NCBI RefSeq assembly: GCF_004801285.1
Contig: NZ_SSNY01000006.1
Location: 62,001-126,000 of the forward strand
Source of the DNA: Ollibium composti
GTDB taxonomy: Bacteria > Pseudomonadota > Alphaproteobacteria > Rhizobiales > Rhizobiaceae
Direction: 5' to 3'
DNA length: 64,000 bases
Below are positions 17,283-25,076 of the stretch, piece by piece. How positions within the stretch are numbered: position 1 is the first letter of the stretch; every line of letters starts with the position of its first letter. Under the pieces are notes generated by a model, which saw nothing but the letters and a program-made list of their open reading frames with translations, did no database searches and was not told the origin of the DNA. A program made the translations under genes and the position numbers.

Positions 17283-18295
17283 CGCGTCCTCAGCTTCGGA
17301 TTGAGGATGAGGTAGAGGCTGTCGACCAGGATGCTGATGACCAGCACCACCACGCAGTAGGTCAGGCCGACCGCCTGGATGATCGGCAGGTCGGTGTTGC
17401 GGATCGCATCGACCATCAAGTTGCCCATGCCGGGATAGGAATAGATGATCTCGATCAGCAGCGTGCCGCCGAACAGGAAGCCGAACTGCACGCCCATGAG
17501 GGAGAGCGTCGGCAGGATGGCGTTCTTCAAGGCATGGCCGATCAGGATGCGTCGTTCAGACAGACCGCGCAGCCGCGCCTGATGGATATAGTCGTCCTGG
17601 TAGACGTCGAGCAAGCTGGAGCGCAGTACGCGCATGATCGGCGGCGAGAACGACACGCCGAGCGCGAAGGCCGGCAGGATGAGGTGCTGGACGGCGTTCC
17701 AGAAGGTGGCGAACTGGCCGGTGATCAGCGAATCGACCAGCAGGAAACCTGTGATGTCGGGCTTCTGGTACCCCGCGCTGAGGACGCCGGTGAACGGCAG
17801 GAACTCGAACCAGACGCCGAACAGCAGGATCAGGAACAGGCCCCAGAGGAATTCCGGCAGCGAAAGCAGGGCGATCGACCCGACGTCGAGCACCGTCTCG
17901 GAGCGGGTTCCACGCAGATAGAAAAGCAGAAGCCCGCCGGCGATGCCGAGCGCGGAAGCGATCGCCATGGCCAGCACGGCGAGTTCGATCGTGGCGGGGA
18001 GCGTCTGCCCGATCAGCCTGGTGACGCTGGTGCGCAACTGGATGGAGGTCCCGAAGTCGCCATGCGCGACCTGCGAGAGCCAGATCGCATATTGCTGTGG
18101 CAGCGGCAGGGTCAGGCCCATCTCGACGCGCTTGGCCTCGATCTCCTCGATCGTCGCGTTGGGCGGCAGCGACATGGCCGCCGGATCGACCGGCAGCACT
18201 CTGAGGATCATGAACAGCAACATCGAAACCAAAAGCAGGATCGGGATCGAAACGAGGATCCGCCTGGCCAGAAGCTTGGCAATCGTTGCGAACAT
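17279..18295 (-). CDS. ABC importer permease, DppB type
   Basis: The product is 338 residues with an N-terminal helix (ILVSIPILLLVSMLLFMILRV), the family VLPVDPAAMSLPP region and an ATPase contact loop (DDYIHQARLRGLSERRILIGHALKNAILPT). It lies 73 bp after the binding-protein gene, separated by a hairpin, and overlaps the next permease gene (ATGA). Confidence 0.88.
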   Translation of the reverse strand: MFATIAKLLARRILVSIPILLLVSMLLFMILRVLPVDPAAMSLPPNATIEEIEAKRVEMGLTLPLPQQYAIWLSQVAHGDFGTSIQLRTSVTRLIGQTLPATIELAVLAMAIASALGIAGGLLLFYLRGTRSETVLDVGSIALLSLPEFLWGLFLILLFGVWFEFLPFTGVLSAGYQKPDITGFLLVDSLITGQFATFWNAVQHLILPAFALGVSFSPPIMRVLRSSLLDVYQDDYIHQARLRGLSERRILIGHALKNAILPTLSLMGVQFGFLFGGTLLIEIIYSYPGMGNLMVDAIRNTDLPIIQAVGLTYCVVVLVISILVDSLYLILNPKLRTR

Positions 18296-18322
18296 CAGGA
18301 CCCTTATGCTGCCGGTGTGGCG

Positions 18323-18350
18323 GGCGGAGTCGGCTGCCGCCGACCCCGCC
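18323..18350 (-). promoter_or_regulatory. Hairpin between substrate-binding protein and permease genes
   Basis: GGCGGAGTCGG (18323-18333) and CCGACCCCGCC (18340-18350) form an 11-bp stem with one mismatch and a six-base loop, between the binding-protein gene and the DppB-type gene. No T run follows. It is likely an mRNA-stabilising or partial-termination structure, as at 10067-10092. Confidence 0.6.
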
Positions 18351-18368
18351 GATGCGTTGCGCCGCCTG

Positions 18369-19904
18369 TTACGCCCACTTCATGGTGCTGCCGAGCAGCC
18401 AGCCGTTGCCATATTTGGTGTACTCCAGATCCTTCTTGCGCACGAGCGTCTGGACGCTTTGCAAGAGCGGAATCGTCGCGCCGATCTCCACCGCCATCTG
18501 GTTGACCTTCTGGTAGCCGGCGATGCGCTTTTCGTAGTTGGGCTCGGCGAACAGCGCCTTCAGTTCCTTGCCCGGCTCCTCGCCCTTCCACGACGAGAAC
18601 GGCAGGTTGGGGCTGAGCATATAGCCGGCGAAGATTTCCGGGTCGCCCGTCGCGTTGTCCCAGATGTAGAGCGTCGCCTCGGGCAGCTTGTGGCCGCGGT
18701 TGAGCTCGAAATACTTGGTGTATTCGATCACCTCCAGATCGGCCTCGATGCCGACCTTCTTCCACATCTGCGCGATGGCGCGGGCGATGTCGTAATCGCT
18801 CGGGAAATGGCCGTTGAAGGTGGCGAACCTGAACTTGACGGGCTTGTCCTTGGAATAGCCGGCCTTGGCCAGGAGCTCGACCGCCTTGTCGGGATCGTAG
18901 GGGAAGGTGAAGCCTTCGACGAAGCCGGGTGTGCCGGGTGTTGCGGGCACCGAAAGCGGCACGGCGGCGCCGTTGTAGAAGGCTTTCGACAAAGCCTGCT
19001 TGTCGATGGCGTGGTGAGCGGCCAGCCGCACGTTCTCGTCGGCGAAGGCGAGATCGTTGCGCATCTGCAGGAGGATGAGACGGGTGAACGGATTGGCCTC
19101 GGCGGCAAGGCCCTCCTGCTTGCCCAGCCGCTCCAGCTCGCGCACCGGAACCGAGGTGGTGAGGTCCACCTGCCCGGACTGGATCGCGGCCACGCGGGCC
19201 GAGGAATCCTTGATGACGTCGACGGTGATGCGCTTGAGGGCCGGCTTCTCGCCCCAGTAGGCGTCGTTGCGCTCGAAAACGGCGCGCGAGTTCATCTGGT
19301 ATTCGACGAGCTTGTAGGGGCCGGAGCCGATCGGCTTGTCGCGGAAGCCGTCCGGCCCGACCTTTTCGACATAAGCCTTGGGAACCACGAAGCTCGCCAT
19401 GAAGGCCATCCACTGCGGAGCGGTCGGCGACGGCGCGCTGAAGCGAATGGTGCCGGTGGTCGGCGAGGCAACCTCGATCTCCTCGATGTTGCGCCAGGTG
19501 TTGACGATATCGAGCTTGTGCCCGGCCAGCTTGCGCTCGAGGAAGGTGTAGCGGAAGTCCGCCATCGTCATCTTCGAGCCATCATGGAAGGTGACGTCGT
19601 CGCGCAGCTCGACCGTCATCGAGCGTCCGTCGGCGGCTAGCTCCCATTTGGTCAGCAGTTCGGGGACGAGTTCCAGCTTCGGGTTCTGGCCGATCGGCTG
19701 GTTGAACACCAGCTTGTAGATCGGCTGCGCGTCCGGCACCGTGCGCTGGTTCGGGTCCCAGGAGGGGACGTCCGACGGCCAGCCTATGGTGACCGAATCC
19801 GCCGATTGCGCAAAGGCGATCGAGCTGCCCGCCAACAGCTTGCCGCCGGCGGCGCCTGCCGCCAGGAGCTGAAGCAGATTTCTGCGATTGATTTCAAACG
19901 TCAT
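18369..19904 (-). CDS. ABC importer substrate-binding protein, peptide family 5
   Basis: The product is 511 residues from the ATG at 19904, chosen for the GGGAGAGAGA ribosome site just upstream and because the leader then begins correctly. The leader NRRNLLQLLAAGAAGGKLLAGSSIAFAQS is twin-arginine-like. Family landmarks are WPSDVPSWDPNQR and DDVTFHDGSKMTMADFRYTF. It resembles the product of 8523-10055 in its central YEKVGPEGF/YVEKVGPDGF block and in the C-terminal IYIWDNATGDP-type region, so the two importers may take related ligands. Confidence 0.88.
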   Translation of the reverse strand: MTFEINRRNLLQLLAAGAAGGKLLAGSSIAFAQSADSVTIGWPSDVPSWDPNQRTVPDAQPIYKLVFNQPIGQNPKLELVPELLTKWELAADGRSMTVELRDDVTFHDGSKMTMADFRYTFLERKLAGHKLDIVNTWRNIEEIEVASPTTGTIRFSAPSPTAPQWMAFMASFVVPKAYVEKVGPDGFRDKPIGSGPYKLVEYQMNSRAVFERNDAYWGEKPALKRITVDVIKDSSARVAAIQSGQVDLTTSVPVRELERLGKQEGLAAEANPFTRLILLQMRNDLAFADENVRLAAHHAIDKQALSKAFYNGAAVPLSVPATPGTPGFVEGFTFPYDPDKAVELLAKAGYSKDKPVKFRFATFNGHFPSDYDIARAIAQMWKKVGIEADLEVIEYTKYFELNRGHKLPEATLYIWDNATGDPEIFAGYMLSPNLPFSSWKGEEPGKELKALFAEPNYEKRIAGYQKVNQMAVEIGATIPLLQSVQTLVRKKDLEYTKYGNGWLLGSTMKWA

Positions 19905-20005
19905 GTCTCTCTCTCCCCTGTCGGTCGGCGTCACGCCGGAAGCAACGGCATCATATGGTTCGGACCGGTGGCCGGGCCGCTTTCACACCTGCCGCCGCCA
20001 CGGCG

Positions 20006-20704
20006 TCAGGCCTCGCCAACGTCAGCGCCAAGACTCCGGCGCCGCATCAGAAAATGCGAATTGATGCCCGAATAGGCCGGGAACTCGCGGAAATGCGCCC
20101 GCAATTCCTCCCGGACCGGCGAGAGCATGGCGGCATTGAAGGCCTCGACGCTGTCGAAGGCGACCTCGTTGCCGATCAGGTAGTCCCTGGCGGGCCAGCC
20201 GGCGAGCGCAAGGTCGCGCAGCGGAAAATAGCACATGACGGCGCGGATGCCGGGCAGATGCGCCTGGGTGGACGGGTGGCTGTCCACATAGTTGCGCACG
20301 AACAGCGCCTCGTCGGCGGCCGGGCGCGTATAGCGCACCACATAGGAGACGGGAGCATCGAGGCGGCCGTCCTGCGACGGAGCATAGAAGGTGCGGCTCA
20401 GGGCACTGACCGTCGCTTCGACGCCCTCAGGCAGCGCTTCAAGCGCCTCGCACAGCGCCGGCGCCGCGAAGGCTGCCCTCAACCCGGCTTCGCTGGCGAA
20501 AGCCGCGACAAGCAGGAGCAGCGGCGCCTCTTCCTTGCGATTGTAGGGGTCGCGGCTTTCCTCCCCGACCGGGACATAGGCGTCGAGCCGATCGAGCGAC
20601 GGCAGAGCCGTCAACAGCGGACGCGCGGCCCCTGAAAGCCATGCGGCCAGCGGCGCAGTTCGATCCGGGCTTCCCGTGACGGCAACCTCACAGACCCACG
20701 ACAA
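20006..20704 (-). CDS. EthD-like dimeric alpha-beta barrel protein
   Basis: The product is 232 residues. The second half has an EthD-type ferredoxin-like fold pattern: YVVRYTRPAADEALFVRNYVDSHPS, then LPGIRAVMCY, then FDSVEAFNAAMLSPVREELRAHFREF. The first half looks like a diverged copy, so this may be a tandem of two barrel units. TTG at 20704 is chosen as start because GGGAGG sits five bases upstream. It heads the leftward operon before the importer, 101 bp upstream of the binding-protein gene. EthD-type proteins accompany oxidative degradation of xenobiotics and ethers; the function here is unproven. Confidence 0.65.
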   Translation of the reverse strand: MSWVCEVAVTGSPDRTAPLAAWLSGAARPLLTALPSLDRLDAYVPVGEESRDPYNRKEEAPLLLLVAAFASEAGLRAAFAAPALCEALEALPEGVEATVSALSRTFYAPSQDGRLDAPVSYVVRYTRPAADEALFVRNYVDSHPSTQAHLPGIRAVMCYFPLRDLALAGWPARDYLIGNEVAFDSVEAFNAAMLSPVREELRAHFREFPAYSGINSHFLMRRRSLGADVGEA

Positions 20705-20741
20705 GCCGACCTCCCTGATGGCCGCGGATTTATTTAAGCAT

Positions 20742-20769
20742 AAAGTACCGTCACCGAAGCCGGTGTCAA
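20742..20769 (-). promoter_or_regulatory. Candidate sigma-70 promoter with inverted repeat in the spacer
   Basis: On the minus strand a perfect TTGACA (20764-20769) is followed after 16 bases by TACTTT (20742-20747), about 38 bp upstream of the EthD-like start. The spacer carries CACCG-GCTT-CGGTG (20752-20765), a perfect 5-4-5 inverted repeat placed where a repressor would block polymerase. The 240-bp gap also contains a 10-bp palindrome CAGTATACTG at 20882-20891. Confidence 0.45.
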
Positions 20770-20944
20770 GTTAAACGTGGGAATCTGTATTCTGAAAATG
20801 CCGTGAACGATAGGGGCTTTTCGTCCCTTACCCCGAAAGCGCCGGCATATTCGGGCATTCAGACGAAAACGACGGCGAAATCAGTATACTGTCTACGCCC
20901 GAAAGCACCGTTCCTCATGACTGTCCCGAAAGGATGGAGGAGCG

Positions 20945-22252
20945 TCAACGCCGCCCCTTGAAGACACCAAGGTTTTCGCGGAGCGTCGCACCCTCGTAGT
21001 CGGTACGGTAGAGGCCGCGGCGCTGCATTTCAGGGACGACCAGTTCGACGAAAGCGTTGATCGCGTCAGGCAGGTGCGAGGGGATGATGTTGAAGCCGTC
21101 GGCGGCGCGCGCCGTCTTCCACTGCTCCATTTCGTCGACCACGTCGGCCGCCGTGCCGATGATGATGCGGTGGCCACGCCCCAGCGCCTGGGTCATGTAA
21201 AGCTGGCGGATCGTGTAGCCCTCGCGCTGCGCAAGCTTGTACATCGTCTCCGCCCGGCTCTTGAAGACAGGGTCCTTCGGCTCCGGCACCGGCCCGTCGA
21301 GCGGATAGTCCGACAGGTCGCCGAGCCGGTCGTAGAGCGAGGCCAGCCCGACCACAGGATCGATAAGCTCCATCAGCTCGTCATACTTTGCCTGCGCCTC
21401 CGCGCGCGTGCGGCCCACCACCGGCAGCAGGCCGGGCATGACCAGGACATCGTCGTCGGCGCGGCCGTATTTCGGCAGCCGCTCCTTGATCGACGCATAG
21501 AAGTCGCGCGCGCTGCCAAGATCCTGCTTGGCAGTGAAGACGACATCGGCCGATTTGGCGGCGATCTCACGGCCCGGCTCCGAATCACCGGCAAAGAAGA
21601 TGACCGGCTCATCCTGCGGCGAGCGTGCCACATTGAGCGGGCCACGCACGGAAAAATATTTGCCTTTGTGGCCGAGCGTGTGAAGCTTCGCCTCGTCGTA
21701 GTAGAGCCCGCTTTTCTTGTCGCGCAGGAGGGCATCCGCCTCCCAGCTGTTCCAGAGGCCGCGCACCACGTCGACGAACTCGCCAGCCCGCTCGTAGCGC
21801 AGGTCGTAGTCGGGAAAATTCATGTGGCCGAAATTCAACGCATCCTCCGTGCCCCAGGAGGTGACCACGTTCCAGCCGGCGCGGCCGCCACTGATATGGT
21901 CGAGCGACAGGAACTGCCGGGCGAGGTTGAACGGTTCGCTGTAGGTGGTGGAACCGGTGGAGACGAGGCCGATGCGGCTGGTGTTGGGCGCCAGCGCCGC
22001 AAGCAGCGTGATCGGCTCGAGTTCGGCGCCGTTGCTCTGGCGGGTGCGGGCGCCGGGCGGGTTGTCGGCGCCCCTGATGGCGAGTTCGTCGGCCATGAAA
22101 ACGAGATCGAACTTGCCGCGCTCCGCCGCGCGCGCGATATCGAGGAAGTAGCGGATATCCATCGACCCGTCGGGGCGGACGTTCGGATGGCGCCATGCGG
22201 CGATATGATAACCCATCCGCCACATCGACAGGCCGAGCTTGATCTGCTTCAC
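20945..22252 (-). CDS. LLM-class flavin-dependent monooxygenase (NtaA/SnaA/DszA family)
   Basis: The product is 435 residues. It has the NtaA/SnaA/SoxA-family pattern: WRHPNVRPDGSMDIRYFLDIAR near the N-terminus, SLDHISGGRAGWNVVTSW in the middle, and FFAGDSEPGREIAAKSADVVFT. These FMNH2-dependent enzymes oxidise N-, S- or C-compounds such as nitrilotriacetate or dibenzothiophene sulfone and need a separate flavin reductase, which is not in this window. The gene is divergent from the GntR/UTRA regulator at 22335, with an exact palindrome between them, so substrate-induced control is likely. The specific substrate is unknown. Confidence 0.88.
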   Translation of the reverse strand: MKQIKLGLSMWRMGYHIAAWRHPNVRPDGSMDIRYFLDIARAAERGKFDLVFMADELAIRGADNPPGARTRQSNGAELEPITLLAALAPNTSRIGLVSTGSTTYSEPFNLARQFLSLDHISGGRAGWNVVTSWGTEDALNFGHMNFPDYDLRYERAGEFVDVVRGLWNSWEADALLRDKKSGLYYDEAKLHTLGHKGKYFSVRGPLNVARSPQDEPVIFFAGDSEPGREIAAKSADVVFTAKQDLGSARDFYASIKERLPKYGRADDDVLVMPGLLPVVGRTRAEAQAKYDELMELIDPVVGLASLYDRLGDLSDYPLDGPVPEPKDPVFKSRAETMYKLAQREGYTIRQLYMTQALGRGHRIIIGTAADVVDEMEQWKTARAADGFNIIPSHLPDAINAFVELVVPEMQRRGLYRTDYEGATLRENLGVFKGRR

Positions 22253-22296
22253 GGTAGACTCCTCGTTTTGTCGTCGGGGCAGGACAGATTTCCGCT

Positions 22297-22319
22297 ATTA
22301 CTATATAGTATATAGTAAT
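22297..22319. promoter_or_regulatory. 23-bp perfect palindrome, likely GntR operator
   Basis: Arms TTACTATATA (22298-22307) and TATATAGTAA (22309-22318) flank a central G at 22308, and the outermost A/T pair extends the match to 23 bp without mismatch. It lies in the 82-bp gap between the monooxygenase and the GntR/UTRA gene, 16 bp before the regulator start. The extreme AT content in a GC-rich replicon supports a functional operator overlapping the divergent promoters. Confidence 0.75.
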
Positions 22320-22334
22320 TCAAGGGAGAGACGA

Positions 22335-23123
22335 ATGCAGGACCAGAAGGACGGCCGCGAGAACCTTGCCGCGAGCGCTCCCGGCGCCCCGGCCCGCGCG
22401 TCGGACACGGCCTTTCCGCTCTACCAGGTGGTCAAGCAGCAGATCACCGACGCGATCCTGCTCGGCCACTGGCCGGCCGGCACGGTGCTGCCGAACGAGA
22501 TCGCGCTCGCCAACCGCTTCGGGGTCGCCGTCGGCACGCTGAGGCGAGCGCTTGCCGACCTCACCCAGGAAGGCCTGCTCAGCCGCAGGCGCAAGACCGG
22601 CACTGTGGTGACCGGGCGCACGCCCCAGCACAGCCTGCGCTTCCTGTTCCGCTATTTCCGGCTGCACGGCGCCGACGGCGCGCTGCAGGAATCCCGCTCG
22701 ATCAACCTGTCGCTGGAGCGAGGACCCGCGACGCCCGAAGAGCGCGAAGGACTGGCGCTGGCGGAGGGCGGCGAGGTCATCCGCTTCAGGCGCCTGCGCA
22801 GCGTCGCCGACAAGCCGGTCATGCTCGACCTCTTCGTCTTTCCCGCGCACAGGGTCCCCGGCTTCGCCTCGCGCCCGGAGGAGGCGCCGCCGCTGCTCTA
22901 CCAGCACCTGCTCGACCGCTACGGCATCCGCATCGCCGCCGTGCGCGAAAAGATCAGCGCCGAGCTCGCCGGCGAGACCGTCGGCGCGGCGCTGGAGATC
23001 GCGGCCACGGCCCCCGTGCTGATGATCGAGGAAATCGCATACGATCAGGCCAACGCACCGATGATCCTGGCGCTGCATCACGCCACCACGGCGAATCACC
23101 GCTACATCAACGAAATCCGCTGA
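22335..23123 (+). CDS. GntR-family regulator with UTRA ligand domain
   Basis: The product is 262 residues. The N-terminal winged helix (FPLYQVVKQQITDAILLG, LPNEIALANRFGVAVGTLRRAL) is GntR type. The C-terminal part (HSLRFLFRYFRLHG... to ANHRYINEIR) is a UTRA domain, the HutC subfamily small-molecule sensor. The ATG at 22335 has GGGAGAG just upstream; a longer open frame to the left would cross the palindromic operator and is rejected. It probably represses itself and the divergent monooxygenase. Confidence 0.88.
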   Translation: MQDQKDGRENLAASAPGAPARASDTAFPLYQVVKQQITDAILLGHWPAGTVLPNEIALANRFGVAVGTLRRALADLTQEGLLSRRRKTGTVVTGRTPQHSLRFLFRYFRLHGADGALQESRSINLSLERGPATPEEREGLALAEGGEVIRFRRLRSVADKPVMLDLFVFPAHRVPGFASRPEEAPPLLYQHLLDRYGIRIAAVREKISAELAGETVGAALEIAATAPVLMIEEIAYDQANAPMILALHHATTANHRYINEIR

Positions 23124-23189
23124 AGGCCCCGTCCGCCGTTGGGTAAAATCCCGGCGATTGATCCCGTTGGGAGAAGCCTGTATTCATCA

Positions 23190-23197
23190 TGTCGACA
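23190..23197. promoter_or_regulatory. TGTCGACA palindrome upstream of the FCD regulator gene
   Basis: This eight-base palindrome lies 14 bp before the ATG of the GntR/FCD gene. A ten-base version, TTGTCGACAA, occurs upstream of the DapA-family gene at 23978-23987. A shared site in front of the regulator and its neighbour would fit autoregulation, but the site is short and contains a SalI-like core that can recur by chance. Confidence 0.3.
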
Positions 23198-23210
23198 ACA
23201 GGACACCGGC

Positions 23211-23915
23211 ATGAGCGACAAGACTACGGCATCGCAGGCGGAGCGTAAGCGCGGCGAAGGGGTCAAGTTCGTCTACGACATATTGCGCGACGACATCCTC
23301 GACCTCGTCCTGCCGCCCGGCAGCCCTATCGACGAGGTGCAGCTGGCTGAGCGTCTTTCGATGTCGCGCACGCCGATCCGCGAGGCGTTGGTGCGCCTGG
23401 CTGGCGAAGGGTTGGTAACGACGCTGCCCAACCGCTCGACGGTGGTGTCGAACATCGACTTCCTCAACCTGCACACCTTCTTCGATGCGATGACGCTGAT
23501 GTACCGCGTGACGACGAGGCTGGCGGCGCAGTTCCGCACCGACGCCGACCTCGTGGCCATCCGCGCCAGGCAGGCGGACTTCGCGCATGCCGTCGAGGCG
23601 CATGACGCGCTCGCCATGATCGCCACCAATCGCGACTTCCACGCCCGGATCGCCGAAGCGGGACGCAACCCTTACTACACCGGCCTGTTCTGCCGGCTGC
23701 TCGACGAGGGCCGGCGTATCCTGCGCATCTACTATTCGTCGTTCGACGACCGGCTGCCCCGCCGCTATGTGATCGAGCACGAGGACATCATCGCGGCAAT
23801 CGAGGCGCGCGACGTCGAGGCGGCCGACCGGCTGGCCAGCGCCCATGCCGACCAGATCGTGCGCCAGATCCAGGACCTGATCGCGCGCGACCGCCGCCAG
23901 CAGATCACGCTTTAA
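23211..23915 (+). CDS. GntR-family regulator with FCD domain (HypR-like)
   Basis: The product is 234 residues from the ATG at 23211; an upstream TTG at 23139 is in frame but lacks a ribosome site. The winged helix contains LAERLSMSRTPIREALVRLAGEGLV, the FadR subfamily pattern. The FCD domain has NRDFHARIAEAGRNPYY and EHEDIIAAIEARDVEAADRLASAH, with the metal-binding Asp/His positions kept. It stands directly before the DapA-family gene, as FCD regulators do in hydroxyproline operons of rhizobia (HypR). That identity is inferred from context. Confidence 0.85.
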   Translation: MSDKTTASQAERKRGEGVKFVYDILRDDILDLVLPPGSPIDEVQLAERLSMSRTPIREALVRLAGEGLVTTLPNRSTVVSNIDFLNLHTFFDAMTLMYRVTTRLAAQFRTDADLVAIRARQADFAHAVEAHDALAMIATNRDFHARIAEAGRNPYYTGLFCRLLDEGRRILRIYYSSFDDRLPRRYVIEHEDIIAAIEARDVEAADRLASAHADQIVRQIQDLIARDRRQQITL

Positions 23916-23977
23916 ACCGCTATCGCGGCCGGGTGGCCGAACGCCGCTCCGGAAAGGATTTTTCGTCTCAAATTTTC

Positions 23978-24006
23978 TTGTCGACAAATAAAATACAAAT
24001 GGTATT
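23978..24006. promoter_or_regulatory. Candidate operators before the DapA-family gene
   Basis: Two inverted repeats lie 54-82 bp upstream of the ATG at 24060. The first is TTGTCGACAA (23978-23987). The second is AATAC-AAATG-GTATT (23992-24006). The core of the second, ATACAAATGGTAT, matches 11 of 13 bases of ATACATATTGTAT at 26149-26161 between the Ldh and dehydrogenase genes, which suggests one regulator acts on both promoters. Confidence 0.5.
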
Positions 24007-24059
24007 ATGACGACAGACTTGATTGGACGACGCCGCAACACCGACACGAGGAGACGAGA

Positions 24060-25022
24060 ATGAGCGCGCAGGTCTTTTCCGGCTGCATGCCGGCCCTGAT
24101 GACCCCCTGCAAGGACGACCGCAGCCCCGATTTCGACGCGCTGGTGCGCAAGGGCAAGGAACTGATCGCCGCCGGCATGTCGGCCGTCGTCTATTGCGGC
24201 TCGATGGGCGACTGGCCGCTACTGACCGACGCGCAGCGCATGGAAGGCGTCGAGCGGCTGGTGAAGGCCGGCGTGCCGGTCATCGTCGGCACCGGCGCCG
24301 TCAACACCGCCTCGGCCGTGGCGCACGCCGCGCATGCCCAGAAGGTCGGCGCCCGCGGCCTGATGGTCATCCCGCGCGTCCTGTCGCGCGGCTCGGTCAT
24401 CGCCGCCCAGAAGAACCATTTCAAGGCGATCCTCGCCGCCGCGCCCGACCTGCCGGCGGTGATCTACAACAGCCCCTATTACGGCTTCGCCACCCGCGCC
24501 GACCTGTTCTTCGCGCTGCGCGCCGAGCATCCGAACCTCGTCGGCTTCAAGGAGTTCGGCGGCCATGCCGACCTGCGCTACGCGGCCGAGAACATCACCA
24601 GCCGCGACGACGAGGTCGTGCTGATGATCGGCGTCGACACATGCGTGGTCCACGGCTTCGTCAATTGCGGCGCCGGTGGCGCCATCACCGGCATCGGCTG
24701 CGTGCTGCCGAAGGAGGTCCTGCATCTCGTTGCCCTCAGCCAGGCGGCGGCGAAGGGCGACGTCGAGGCTCGCCAGCGGGCGCTCGAACTGGAAGCCGCG
24801 CTCGGCGTGCTCTCCTCCTTCGACGAAGGCCCGGATCTCGTCCTCTACTTCAAGCACATGATGGTTCTGAAGGGGAATCCGGAATATACGCTGCACTTCA
24901 ACGAGACCGACGCGCTGTCCGACAGCCAGCGCGGCTATGTCGAGGCGCAGTTGAAGCTGTTCGACACCTGGTATGCCAACTGGTCGAGGCAGACCGGCGC
25001 GGTGCAGAAATACGCCGCCTGA
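24060..25022 (+). CDS. DapA-family lyase/deaminase, probable pyrroline-4-hydroxy-2-carboxylate deaminase
   Basis: The product is 320 residues of the class I aldolase DapA/NAL family. The Schiff-base lysine is K164 in NLVGFKEFGG and the catalytic tyrosine Y136 in VIYNSPYYGF. The usual GTTGE substrate loop is replaced by CGSMGDWPLL (from about residue 46), so it is not a lysine-pathway DapA. This signature and the neighbours (FCD regulator, Ldh-family reductase, NADP semialdehyde dehydrogenase) fit the HypD/LhpC step of hydroxyproline breakdown, which forms 2-oxoglutarate semialdehyde. Family membership is clear; the substrate is inference. A terminator follows 26 bp after the stop. Confidence 0.75.
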   Translation: MSAQVFSGCMPALMTPCKDDRSPDFDALVRKGKELIAAGMSAVVYCGSMGDWPLLTDAQRMEGVERLVKAGVPVIVGTGAVNTASAVAHAAHAQKVGARGLMVIPRVLSRGSVIAAQKNHFKAILAAAPDLPAVIYNSPYYGFATRADLFFALRAEHPNLVGFKEFGGHADLRYAAENITSRDDEVVLMIGVDTCVVHGFVNCGAGGAITGIGCVLPKEVLHLVALSQAAAKGDVEARQRALELEAALGVLSSFDEGPDLVLYFKHMMVLKGNPEYTLHFNETDALSDSQRGYVEAQLKLFDTWYANWSRQTGAVQKYAA

Positions 25023-25047
25023 CGTCCAGCGTCCCCATGCGAAACGC

Positions 25048-25070
25048 AAGGCCCTGCGGGAGGGCCTTTT
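25048..25070 (+). terminator. Rho-independent terminator of the DapA-family gene
   Basis: AAGGCCCT and AGGGCCTT form a perfect 8-bp stem around GCGGG, followed by a short T run. It sits between the stop at 25022 and the end of the convergent Ldh gene at 25077. Confidence 0.8.
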
Positions 25071-25076
25071 CATGGA

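Noticed and set aside
22239-22334. Longer start of the UTRA regulator
   Set aside because: The extension would be read through the perfect palindrome that is best explained as operator, and the ATG at 22335 has its own ribosome site.
24060-25022. Lysine-pathway dapA
   Set aside because: The GTTGE substrate loop is replaced by CGSMGDWP, and the gene sits among a FCD regulator, an Ldh-family enzyme and a semialdehyde dehydrogenase.
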